Shown piece after piece: positions 1 through 7,640 of a stretch of DNA of 64,000 nt. The notes beneath the pieces are model-generated. The model saw only the letters and a program-made list of their open reading frames with translations. It searched no databases and was not told the origin of the DNA. This DNA is from an uncultured Candidatus Melainabacteria bacterium. GTDB lineage: Bacteria > Cyanobacteriota > Vampirovibrionia > Gastranaerophilales > Gastranaerophilaceae. Both the position numbers and the translations under genes were made by a program. The DNA is taken from contig CAKUUG010000004.1 in the NCBI GenBank assembly GCA_934692665.1, positions 1 to 64,000 on the forward strand. The letters are read 5' to 3'. The stretch's first letter is position 1. Each line of letters opens with the position of its first letter.

Positions 1-2765
1 GTCCTGTCTTCTGCACCGCAATCACCCATCATACTTTTGGTTTTATTATCTTTTCGATGATTATCGAACAAGTAATCTCTTTTTATTAGTTCTATTGTTT
101 TTTCGCATCCTGTACCAAAGTCGCTTTCGTATCCGGCATGGATATCGTTGCAATCTTCTTTAATGATTAAACCTTGTTTTCTAAAGACTTTGTATTCTTT
201 AGGAGTCATAAGAGAAGTAGACAATAGTGCTTCTGCATCAATTACATTAAAAGTTTTGAATTTGCCCATTTGCTCAGGATGATCCAATGCATGAACCAAA
301 GCCATCCAGTTTGATTTTGTTGTACCCGGAGCAAAGCCATATTTTGAAAGGTCATCATCGAGTTCATCAAAATACAATACTTTGTTTGTTACTCCATCTT
401 TGGTCATTGTTTCAGCAAATTTTACTTCAGAAGCTTTTGGAATTTTTGTTTGCGGAAGTATAATCTGTGTTTTGTGGATTTGTTCTACATATTTATCTAC
501 TTTTGCACTCATTTCTTTTAGCGTTTTTGCATAATTATTAAAGAAAGAGTCATCTTTTTTGACTGATTTCATATCTGCTTCGCACAAAATTTTTGCTAGT
601 TCAAAGGTATTTGTATGTCTGGTATCAAAAGCAATATCTTGAGCTATATTTTCAACCATATCTTGAGTTTTTGGGTTGTTCAACAGTTGAAGCCAGTTGT
701 GGGTTTTTATCAGTTCATAGATTTTTAGTTGTTGCTCTTCCGGAAGGTTTAGTTTTTGGATTATGTAATATGCATCAAAAGAAGATTCAACAGGATGCAT
801 AAAATCTCTAGTGCCTTCCAACTTTGTTATATCATGCAACAAAGAAGCAATTTCAAGAGTCTTTTTGTCTTCAGGCGACAAATCTTTGAATTTTGGATTT
901 GAACATACTTGTTGCAAGACTTTGAATGTATGAATATCTAAAGTAAAAGCGTGAGTTCCATGTTGAGACTTTCCTATTGTTGTTTTTAATTCAGGCAAGC
1001 CTTTTAAAATTTCATTTATGTCTTTATTAAATTCTTCTGTGCCATTGGTGACTTTTATTGTGTTTTCTTTGGAAGAAAATCTATCTACAACAGGCTTTAT
1101 GTTTCCAATTGCTTTTAAAACTTTTGGTGATGAAATTTCAGCGAGTTTTTTATCATCATTTATGGGTGTTGGATAGCCCTTTAGTTTTCCATCTGTGATT
1201 TCAAAACCAAAATAAACCATAACTTGTTTTTTCTCTTTGTTATTCAAATTTTTCAGTTCTTTTGTGATTTCTTCAATAAAATCTTTTCTTGAAAAAGAAA
1301 GTTCAAAATGAGCATTATTTAAATTAACGTCTTGTATACTTTGAGAAATATCATCAAGCCCTTTGTTAAAAGCCGAAAGTTCTTTTTGGTTTAAGCTTTT
1401 TGTATTAACACCTATTGATTTTGCCAGTTCATCTAACAAGGTGCAGTATTCTTCTTGGTTTTCGGGTAGTATAGATGCAATTCTCTTTCCTCCTAAAAAT
1501 ACATCAACATTTGAACTAACGAGTTGTTTTAAAAGTTTTCTTTTTTGCTCCATGGTTAGTTCGCTTATGTTATTTGCGTCGCTAAAATCTTTGAATTCAA
1601 CATAAATAGGTAATTCATAAGCTTCATATTGCTTTAAAGCAGATTCCGGTATTTCGTTCAGTATTTTAGAAATTTCGATAGAACTTTTGTCTTCTATTTC
1701 GAGTAATCGTTTTATATCATGTAAATTAATTTTTTCTATAATATTGTCATTTAAAGATTCATAGAATTTTCTTGCTTTTTTGGTATCCTCAAACTGTATT
1801 TCTTGTAAGCCGAACAAACCACCTTTTGTTAATGTTCCTTTTTGTAATGTACCTAAAAATTTTATTGTTTCATCATAATCATCAGAAGTATCAAATGTTT
1901 TTAAAGCATTAAAAATATCGATTTCTGAAATCCTGTATTCAGGGAAACCACATCTTTTTAGAATATCTTTGTGTATTTCTTCTAAAGCGATAACTTTTTT
2001 AGGTGTTTTTGCAAGATTTTTAAAAGCTTCGCGATACAAAAAGATATTGGGAGTTTCTTCAAGTTTTTTTGTTAAAAATTTAAATGCTATATCAACATCT
2101 TCTACTGTTGTTGTATTTGGGTCTAAATTTTCTAAATATTCACGTTTACAACTCCCACCCATTCCGGCGTCGTTTTCTAGGGCAGACATAAGATTCACGG
2201 CATGTAGTACTGCAGGGTTGCTTTTGCAATTTTTAAATACTTCAGGCGAATTAAAGTAAATGCCGCATTTTTCCAAATGTTCTACAATTTCTTCATCAGT
2301 AATGTTATCTTTATCAAAAGCGGTTTTTAATTTTACATCATCCAAGTCTTTTTCTACTTTTTTGTAATAATCATTTATATTAATTGGAGAATCAAAAATT
2401 TTTTCGTGATCAAAGTCTTCAGTTTTGTCCGGTTTTTTTGTACCTGTAATACCACAAACAATAGCTGCCATCACGGTTGCGATTTTTGCTTTGCTTTTTT
2501 TGATGGTTTCACCGACTTTACCGATAAAGTCTTTTGCTTTGTCAGGGTTTTTGATATATGCAATGGTGCATACTGCAGCAGCTGCTATAGAAGATATAAT
2601 CAACCCTTTTTTTAGATTTTGAGATGATTTGTTGTTTGTTTTTATGTCTAATTTGTCTTTTTGGTCTTCTATTTTTGTGTTTATTATTGTTTTATTATTT
2701 TTTTGATTTTTGTTAAGAAGTTTATTTGTTGTTTTTGCTTGTGTAAATCTGTTGATTTCTGGCAT
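1..2765 (-). CDS. Large HD-domain protein, C-terminus cut off by the window edge
   Basis: An open frame runs from ATG at 2763-2765, behind AAGGGAT, to the left edge without a stop, giving at least 921 residues. The N-terminus is MPEINRFTQ, then a polar Lys/Asn-rich stretch and two hydrophobic segments near residues 55-95 (IISSIAAAAVCTIAYI and ATVMAAIVCGITG), so the protein is probably membrane-anchored. Around residues 612-731 lies an HD phosphohydrolase signature: H612, LLHDITK with H644-D645, H657, and D731 in CEADMKS. These are the metal ligands of the HD superfamily; the substrate cannot be told. The rest matches nothing I recognise. The MPEI start plus membrane segment recurs in the protein at 24969-26276. 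It is divergent from the HAD gene at 2940. Confidence 0.8.
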   Translation of the reverse strand, partial: MPEINRFTQAKTTNKLLNKNQKNNKTIINTKIEDQKDKLDIKTNNKSSQNLKKGLIISSIAAAAVCTIAYIKNPDKAKDFIGKVGETIKKSKAKIATVMAAIVCGITGTKKPDKTEDFDHEKIFDSPININDYYKKVEKDLDDVKLKTAFDKDNITDEEIVEHLEKCGIYFNSPEVFKNCKSNPAVLHAVNLMSALENDAGMGGSCKREYLENLDPNTTTVEDVDIAFKFLTKKLEETPNIFLYREAFKNLAKTPKKVIALEEIHKDILKRCGFPEYRISEIDIFNALKTFDTSDDYDETIKFLGTLQKGTLTKGGLFGLQEIQFEDTKKARKFYESLNDNIIEKINLHDIKRLLEIEDKSSIEISKILNEIPESALKQYEAYELPIYVEFKDFSDANNISELTMEQKRKLLKQLVSSNVDVFLGGKRIASILPENQEEYCTLLDELAKSIGVNTKSLNQKELSAFNKGLDDISQSIQDVNLNNAHFELSFSRKDFIEEITKELKNLNNKEKKQVMVYFGFEITDGKLKGYPTPINDDKKLAEISSPKVLKAIGNIKPVVDRFSSKENTIKVTNGTEEFNKDINEILKGLPELKTTIGKSQHGTHAFTLDIHTFKVLQQVCSNPKFKDLSPEDKKTLEIASLLHDITKLEGTRDFMHPVESSFDAYYIIQKLNLPEEQQLKIYELIKTHNWLQLLNNPKTQDMVENIAQDIAFDTRHTNTFELAKILCEADMKSVKKDDSFFNNYAKTLKEMSAKVDKYVEQIHKTQIILPQTKIPKASEVKFAETMTKDGVTNKVLYFDELDDDLSKYGFAPGTTKSNWMALVHALDHPEQMGKFKTFNVIDAEALLSTSLMTPKEYKVFRKQGLIIKEDCNDIHAGYESDFGTGCEKTIELIKRDYLFDNHRKDNKTKSMMGDCGAEDR

Positions 2766-2939
2766 GGCATCCCTTTTTTATTTTGGCAACAATCATGTAA
2801 AAACAGCAACAAGCAAAAAATTGCTAGTATTTTGATAAACAATTTTTAATTTTAAACAAAAATTTGCGTGTAATAAATTTATAAAGATTTATTTTGAAAA
2901 ACTTATTGTATGATATTATTTTTTAAAAAGGCGGTAAAT

Positions 2940-3695
2940 ATGGTAAATTTTATAGGAAAAGATTGGCAAATTAATAATATAAACACGGTTTTGTTTGACA
3001 AAGACGGAACTTTTTTGAATGATCACAAATACTGGGGCAAGCTTGCAGAATGTAGAATAAATAAAATCATCAAACATTTCAATTTAGATGAAAAATTGTT
3101 TACAGAATTGTGTTTTGCAATTGGACATAATCCAATCAAGTGCAAATTGATTAAAAACGGGCCTGTTGGAGTTTTGTCCAGAAATGAAGTTGTTGATTTT
3201 ATGGTTAATGAGCTTAAAAAATACAACGTTTCTACAGATTTTCAAGAAATTTCCGATTTGTTTGATATCGTTCACAAAGAATTTTCGCAAAATATTGAAA
3301 ATTTCGTAGAATCTCTAGAATATTCTGAAGATTTTATAAAAAAATTAAAAGAAAAAGGTTTGAAATTGGCAGTTGTAACTTCTGATAATTATGAACATAC
3401 GTTGAAAATTTTGAAAATATTAAATTTGGAAAAAATGTTCGATTGCGTAATTGGAAAAGATAGCTGCAAAAAAGAAAAACGAACAGGAGAGCCTGCACTT
3501 TTGGCTCTTAAAGAAATGAATTCCAAAAAAGAAGAAACTATAGTAATAGGAGACGCCTTGATGGATTATGAAATGGGAAAAAATGCAGGTCTAAAGGGCG
3601 AAATTCTTGTTGCAACAGGACAAACGGATATTGAAGATTTGCAAAAATGTTCAAAATGCACTGTAAATAACTTAAATGAGGTTGAAATAAAATAA
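2940..3695 (+). CDS. HAD-superfamily phosphatase (phosphoglycolate phosphatase-like)
   Basis: This 251-residue protein carries all four HAD motifs: FDKDGT with D20 and D22, VTSDN for motif II, a Lys in the KKEKRTGEP region for motif III, and VIGDALMDYEMG for motif IV. A helical cap lies between motifs I and II, as in subfamily IA. Such enzymes hydrolyse small phosphate esters in the cytoplasm; the substrate is not readable here. A start at 2910 is possible, but AAAGGCGG stands just before ATG 2940, so 2940 is preferred. The stop is one base before the LdpA-like gene at 3697, so the two are probably one operon and translationally coupled. Confidence 0.85.
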   Translation: MVNFIGKDWQINNINTVLFDKDGTFLNDHKYWGKLAECRINKIIKHFNLDEKLFTELCFAIGHNPIKCKLIKNGPVGVLSRNEVVDFMVNELKKYNVSTDFQEISDLFDIVHKEFSQNIENFVESLEYSEDFIKKLKEKGLKLAVVTSDNYEHTLKILKILNLEKMFDCVIGKDSCKKEKRTGEPALLALKEMNSKKEETIVIGDALMDYEMGKNAGLKGEILVATGQTDIEDLQKCSKCTVNNLNEVEIK

Positions 3696-3696
3696 A

Positions 3697-4662
3697 ATGT
3701 TATATGATTTGTTTAAAGAAAAAAAATGTTTCAAATTGATTTGTGGAGCAGGAAATGAAGATACAATAGAAGTTGAAAAACTGACAACATTATATTCAAA
3801 AGCGGGCTGTAATTTTTTTGATGTTTGTGCAAAAAAAGAAGTAATAGAAGCCGCAAAACGTGGTTTAAAAAGAGCAGGAATAGAAAAAGACAGATATTTG
3901 TGCATCAGTGTCGGTGCAGAATCTGACCAACATTTCTGCAAAGCAAATATAAAAGACGATTGTATTAAATGTGGAAAATGTAAAAACGCCTGTGAACAAA
4001 GTGCAATTGATTTTCAAGACAATAAATACACAGTAAACCAAACAAGATGTATAGGCTGCAAAAGATGTATAAATGTTTGTCCGAAAAACAATATTGAATT
4101 GTTACAGAAAAAAACCGATTTAAAAGAAGTTTTGCCTCCTTTGGTAAAATTGGGACTTGATTGTATCGAGTTTCATGTGATTGGAAACGAAGGTAAAGAA
4201 GAACTTTTGACCAGATGGAATGAAATTATGAACGAGTTTGACGGGCCTTTGAGTATTAGTATTAATCGCAGTGCTTTGGGTGATGTTGATTTGATTCAGT
4301 GTGTTAGGGATTTGACAGATGTAAGAAAACCTTATACCACAATAATCCAAGCTGATGGCATACCAATGTCAGGCGGAAAAGACAATTTTAAATCAACCCT
4401 GCAGGCTGTTGCTATAGCAGATGTTTTTAAAGGTTCTGATTTACCTGTTTATGTAATGTTGTCCGGCGGAACAAATTCAAAAACATCAGAACTTGCAAAA
4501 TTGTGCGAAGTTGAAATTGAAGGCGTCGCAATAGGTTCTTATGCCAGAAAAATTGTAAAAGAATATATTTCACAAGATGACTTTTTAGAAAATGAAGAAA
4601 CATTCAACAAAGCACTATCTATCGCAAAAAATCTCGTTGATTCTGTGCAAAAATGGTTGTAA
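3697..4662 (+). CDS. LdpA-like 4Fe-4S protein
   Basis: The protein has 321 residues. An N-terminal region (FKLICGAGNED, then GCNFFDVCAKKEVIEAAKRG) is followed by two ferredoxin clusters, C89-C92-C95-C99 and C118-C121-C124-C128, and a C-terminal alpha/beta domain of about 190 residues. This order and the opening motif match cyanobacterial LdpA (light-dependent period protein), an iron-sulfur redox sensor that feeds the circadian clock; the assignment is from memory of the family. No clock or photosynthesis gene is visible here, so in this organism it may be a redox sensor or an enzyme of unknown reaction. It has no SD of its own and sits one base after the HAD gene. A generic ferredoxin-domain protein is the alternative. 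Confidence 0.75.
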   Translation: MLYDLFKEKKCFKLICGAGNEDTIEVEKLTTLYSKAGCNFFDVCAKKEVIEAAKRGLKRAGIEKDRYLCISVGAESDQHFCKANIKDDCIKCGKCKNACEQSAIDFQDNKYTVNQTRCIGCKRCINVCPKNNIELLQKKTDLKEVLPPLVKLGLDCIEFHVIGNEGKEELLTRWNEIMNEFDGPLSISINRSALGDVDLIQCVRDLTDVRKPYTTIIQADGIPMSGGKDNFKSTLQAVAIADVFKGSDLPVYVMLSGGTNSKTSELAKLCEVEIEGVAIGSYARKIVKEYISQDDFLENEETFNKALSIAKNLVDSVQKWL

Positions 4663-4685
4663 AAAAACATTTTGTGTTGTAGAGT

Positions 4686-4985
4686 AAAAACATAAACTGT
4701 GCGAAGCTGAAATATCAGACTGACGAAGTCTGATATTGAAAGCGAAGACCTTAGATAGGCGACGTTTCAAATCTTTGATTTGACAGGAGCAAAAACATAA
4801 ACTGTGCGAAGTAAATTAAATCGTTGAGATTTAATTTACGAGAGGCCTTAGATAGCCGCCGTTACGACTGAAGCGAAGCGAAAGGAGTGAAGAAATCTTT
4901 GATTTCACAGGCGGAAAAACATAAACTGTGCGAAGTAAATTAAATCGTTGAGATTTAATTTGTGAAAGAGCTTAGAAGATAAATA
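4686..4985. repeat. Three tandem units of a modular hairpin repeat
   Basis: Units start at 4686, 4791 and 4915 with AAAAACATAAACTGTGCGAAG. Each continues with a 10-bp perfect inverted repeat: AATATCAGAC/GTCTGATATT in unit 1 (4711-4736) and AAATTAAATC/GATTTAATTT in units 2 and 3. A conserved CTTAGATAG-type stretch follows in units 1 and 2, then a second small hairpin (TCAAATC TTT GATTTGA, or GAAATC TTT GATTTC), then ACAGG. Arms change between units while pairing is kept. The array fills the gap between the LdpA-like gene and tRNA-Val; no ORF is supported in it. Related copies lie at 26988-27060, 29358-29436 and 56778-56973. Confidence 0.85.
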
Positions 4986-4990
4986 AAAAA

Positions 4991-5066
4991 GGACGATTAG
5001 CTCAGCCGGTAGAGTACTACATTGACATTGTAGGGGTCACGTGTTCGAGTCACGTATCGTCCACCA
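4991..5066 (+). tRNA. tRNA-Val (GAC)
   Basis: A full cloverleaf can be drawn: acceptor GGACGAT/ATCGTCC with seven pairs, D arm GCTC/GAGT, anticodon arm CTACA/TGTAG with loop TTGACAT (anticodon GAC), and T arm ACGTG/CACGT with loop TTCGAGT. The discriminator is A and CCA is encoded, unlike the two other tRNAs in the window. It is followed at once by a terminator. Confidence 0.95.
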
Positions 5067-5067
5067 T

Positions 5068-5097
5068 AAAAGAGCCTTTTTAAAAAAGGCTCTTTTA
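5068..5097 (+). terminator. Rho-independent terminator after tRNA-Val
   Basis: AAAAGAGCCTTTT pairs with AAAAGGCTCTTTT around a short loop and ends in a T run. It lies two bases after the tRNA CCA end. Confidence 0.85.
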
Positions 5098-5275
5098 ATA
5101 TGCAAAACCATGACTTAAAAAAGTCTGCATGTTACAGATTTTTTGAAAAAATGTCAATAATTTGGTAACAAAATTTTACAAACAAGTCTATACTTTTTAC
5201 ATTCACTATGTTAAAATATAAATAGCTCATCTACCATTCGAAAAGATATTAGTGTAGAAAGAGTGTCGAATCCGC

Positions 5276-5785
5276 CTATTTACGGGCGGTTTCTGCTTTT
5301 AGATATTTTTCGTATGATTTTTGCAGTTGTCTTTTTTTGTGTTTGTATTTTACGGGGTAAGAAGTTATAAATACGTAATAATTAGGTGCTTCTCTAAGAA
5401 TTATTACAAAATCTTTTTCTTCAAACCAAATAACCAGATTTTTTCTATTTTTTGAACGTTCTTCTCTAAAAATTTTTAATCCGACATATTGTGATTCAAT
5501 GATTGCCCTATTCCAAGCGATTCTTTCACATCTATCTTTTGCAAAATCTCTAGAAGTATTGCCATTTTCGTCTTTTGTGTCTTCAGTTGTCATGTGGTGA
5601 AATGTTTGCGGTTTTCCATTTACCATCGGTTCTTTTTGCAATCCGATATGTTTGCCGTTGAAAATAGGTCTCGAATTTATAAAATCTTTTTTAAACATTT
5701 CAAAAACTTGTTCATAATAATCTTCAAATGGGATATTTTCGTCGTGTTCAAACAACTTTGGCAACCAAGAAAAATTAAAATTCAT
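5276..5785 (-). CDS. Putative RelE/barnase-fold RNase, phage P1 RlfA-like
   Basis: This is a 169-residue basic protein. The C-terminal half has the pattern RCERIAWNRAII, then a Lys/Arg-rich turn, VIWFEEKDFVIILRE, and YYVFITSYPV followed by a Lys-rich tail. It resembles the phage P1-related RlfA/PBECR group of predicted RNases with a RelE/barnase-like fold. That is recall without a search; nuclease activity is inference. The start at 5785 is chosen because GGAAA lies 10 bases before it; ATG 5800 is the alternative. It overlaps the end of the DUF3800 gene by 11 bases, so the two are translationally coupled and probably act together. No separate antitoxin is visible. Confidence 0.55.
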   Translation of the reverse strand: MNFNFSWLPKLFEHDENIPFEDYYEQVFEMFKKDFINSRPIFNGKHIGLQKEPMVNGKPQTFHHMTTEDTKDENGNTSRDFAKDRCERIAWNRAIIESQYVGLKIFREERSKNRKNLVIWFEEKDFVIILREAPNYYVFITSYPVKYKHKKRQLQKSYEKYLKAETARK

Positions 5786-6512
5786 TACATTCGTTTCCAT
5801 TCCATCTGAATAAATTAAATTTTTCTTCTCTTAATAGTGTTGATTTTGTTAGTATGTAACCCCTTTCGTTAATTCTTGATATGATTCTTTTTTTGGCAAT
5901 ACTGGTGGTTTTTTGTCTATTTTCATAAGAAATAGCACCTATAATCAAATCTGACAATTGAACCAACTCTACTTGGTGTGATTTTACTTCTTGAATTTTA
6001 TTGATTATTTTTCCTTTAAAAGAGTATTGTTGCGACAGTTTTTTCTCTAAGCACTCTTTTAATTTTTCGATTTTTTTTGAGCCATTGGTATCCTTTATAT
6101 CCAAATAAATATTGTATGTATTATATGGTTTAAATACTGTTTTTAGCATTGTGTAATACATTTTGTAGTAAAATTCGTCAAATTCCTCTGTATTGTTGAA
6201 TTTGAGAGAATCTTTGTTTGGGACAAAAAGACTTCTGAATGTCAAATCCGAATTGTCAAAAAAGTAATCAATCACATCTATATAGAAGTTTAGTTTGCCG
6301 GATGAAACTTTTGTCCATTTCATTTCAAATCTGTTTTTTTCTACATATTTGTTTTTTAGGTTATATTTTTGTTTTATTTCTCTTATTCTTTTGAATATTT
6401 CTTTTGTTTTATTATTTGGACAAATAATTCCGCCCCAAACCATAACTTTTTGTTTGTCATTTTGCAGATGGCAGCTTTCATCACAATAAATATTTATTTC
6501 ACTTGACTCCAT
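5775..6512 (-). CDS. DUF3800 domain protein
   Basis: The 245 residues begin with the DUF3800 hallmark EINIYCDES (acidic D11, E12). The central region contains YLDIKDTNGSKK and the C-terminal part has the second hallmark VELVQLSDLIIGAI. DUF3800 proteins are thought to have an RNase H-like fold with a conserved acidic set and often occur in defence or mobile loci; the biochemical role is not settled. An extended -10 box (TGCTATAAT on the minus strand) and AAAGGA precede the start. It is the first gene of a two-gene unit with the RlfA-like gene at 5276-5785. Confidence 0.75.
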   Translation of the reverse strand: MESSEINIYCDESCHLQNDKQKVMVWGGIICPNNKTKEIFKRIREIKQKYNLKNKYVEKNRFEMKWTKVSSGKLNFYIDVIDYFFDNSDLTFRSLFVPNKDSLKFNNTEEFDEFYYKMYYTMLKTVFKPYNTYNIYLDIKDTNGSKKIEKLKECLEKKLSQQYSFKGKIINKIQEVKSHQVELVQLSDLIIGAISYENRQKTTSIAKKRIISRINERGYILTKSTLLREEKFNLFRWNGNECNEF

Positions 6513-6539
6513 AAAATCGTCCTTTTTTTTATTTTTTCT

Positions 6540-6548
6540 ATTATAGCA
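6540..6548 (-). promoter_or_regulatory. Extended -10 element of the DUF3800 operon
   Basis: The minus strand reads TGCTATAAT about 28 bases before the DUF3800 start codon. The -35 region at 17 bp spacing is weak (TAGAAC). Confidence 0.45.
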
Positions 6549-6699
6549 TACAAAAAGGGCATGTTCTACTGATTCTGCTTGTCCTAGCGTTGTAAAAAAA
6601 ACTATAAAAAGATAAGTTATATTTTTTTAAATAGAAGAGTATTTGTGAACTATTTTTCATCAAAAAGCGTTTAGAATCTTTGTGATTTAAAAAAATGCT

Positions 6700-6963
6700 C
6701 TAGTTATCTATTTCTGTTGTTGATGAATTTATTGACAATTCGGCAATGAGTCTTGAAACTTCGTAGCCTGAAACCATTACTTCTAAAATAAGTTGCGAAT
6801 TAATAAGAATTTTGTCGCCATATTCCATAGTATCAGGATTTAAGCACAAAAATTCAACAAAATCTTCTCCAACATAGAGAATTTTGCCAAATTCTGCTGC
6901 CGTTGCCCAACGCATGAATACGACTGTTTTTTCAAATAATTTTAGTTTTTGTATCATCCTCAT
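6700..6963 (-). CDS. Small conserved-looking protein, beta-rich
   Basis: An 87-residue protein with the middle section FGKILYVGEDFVEFLCL and DKILINSQLILEVMV, which alternates like a small beta-barrel (Sm- or SH3-like). I do not recognise the family. The frame opens at ATG 6963 with no SD; TATCAT on the minus strand lies 6 bases upstream, so the message may be leaderless. It is divergent from the lipM-like gene, with only 23 bases between the start codons. Support is the good start context and its isolation from other frames. Confidence 0.6.
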   Translation of the reverse strand: MRMIQKLKLFEKTVVFMRWATAAEFGKILYVGEDFVEFLCLNPDTMEYGDKILINSQLILEVMVSGYEVSRLIAELSINSSTTEIDN

Positions 6964-6986
6964 ATATACATGATATGATTTTATTT

Positions 6987-7640
6987 ATGAAAGTCAATTT
7001 TGTTAATGATAATTGTAACATTGTAAATGATGGCAAAACCAATATGAAGCTAGATCTTGAAATGCTTGATTTTGCAATCAAAAACAAGATTGATTATGCG
7101 ATGGTAAGGTTTTATCAATGGTATCCAAAGTGTATTAGTCTCGGAAAAAATCAAAAAAATGACATAAAAAACACTGATATCGATATCGTTACACGTCCGA
7201 GCGGCGGAAGAGCATTGTTGCATGATAGAGAATTGACTTATTGTTTTGTTTCACCTGTTTTTAAAGACAGCATTATAGAAAGTTACAAAGACATCTCGAA
7301 CGGATTGATTTTGGGGTTTAGGAAACTCGGGATAGAGCTTTCTTATGGTTCAAATGAAAAGAAGAATCTTGCTTACTGTATGAATATTTCAACAGGTGCA
7401 GATGTTTCATACAAAAACAAAAAATTCATAGGTTCTGCTCAATATAGAAGCAGAGGTTATCTTTTGCAGCATGGTTCTATCCCTTATGAATTGGATTTTG
7501 ATTTGATAGATAAAATTTTTAACCAAAAAACCTTAAAAGAAAATATTGTTACATTGAACGAAATAAATCCGAACCTTTCAACAAAACAAATAATAGAAGC
7601 ATTAAAAGAAGGATTTGTTGAATATTTTTCAGCTATTTAA
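6987..7640 (+). CDS. lipM: Octanoyl-[GcvH] transferase / lipoate-protein ligase family (LipM-like)
   Basis: This 217-residue protein belongs to the BPL/LplA/LipB fold. It shows RPSGGRALLHDRELTYCF (residues 70-87, octanoyl/lipoyl-binding Arg, Gly-Gly and His), then AYCMNIS with Cys131, KKFIGSAQYRSRGYLLQHGS with the conserved Lys and the GSAQ motif. A cysteine at this position is the acyl-thioester nucleophile of LipM-type octanoyltransferases and is absent from LplA ligases. It would move octanoate from ACP to the glycine cleavage H protein or E2 domains in the cytoplasm. Start 6987 is preferred to 6975; TATGAT ends 7 bases before it and no SD is present. Its 3' end overlaps the convergent protease gene by 12 bases. 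Confidence 0.75.
   Translation: MKVNFVNDNCNIVNDGKTNMKLDLEMLDFAIKNKIDYAMVRFYQWYPKCISLGKNQKNDIKNTDIDIVTRPSGGRALLHDRELTYCFVSPVFKDSIIESYKDISNGLILGFRKLGIELSYGSNEKKNLAYCMNISTGADVSYKNKKFIGSAQYRSRGYLLQHGSIPYELDFDLIDKIFNQKTLKENIVTLNEINPNLSTKQIIEALKEGFVEYFSAI

Noticed and set aside
1363..2259. Plus-strand frames in the first 2.8 kb
   Set aside because: They are shadows of the long minus-strand HD-domain gene, which stays open across the region.
4686..4985. CRISPR-like array
   Set aside because: Units are 105-125 bases with internal hairpins and shared, not unique, inner sequence; there are no cas genes.
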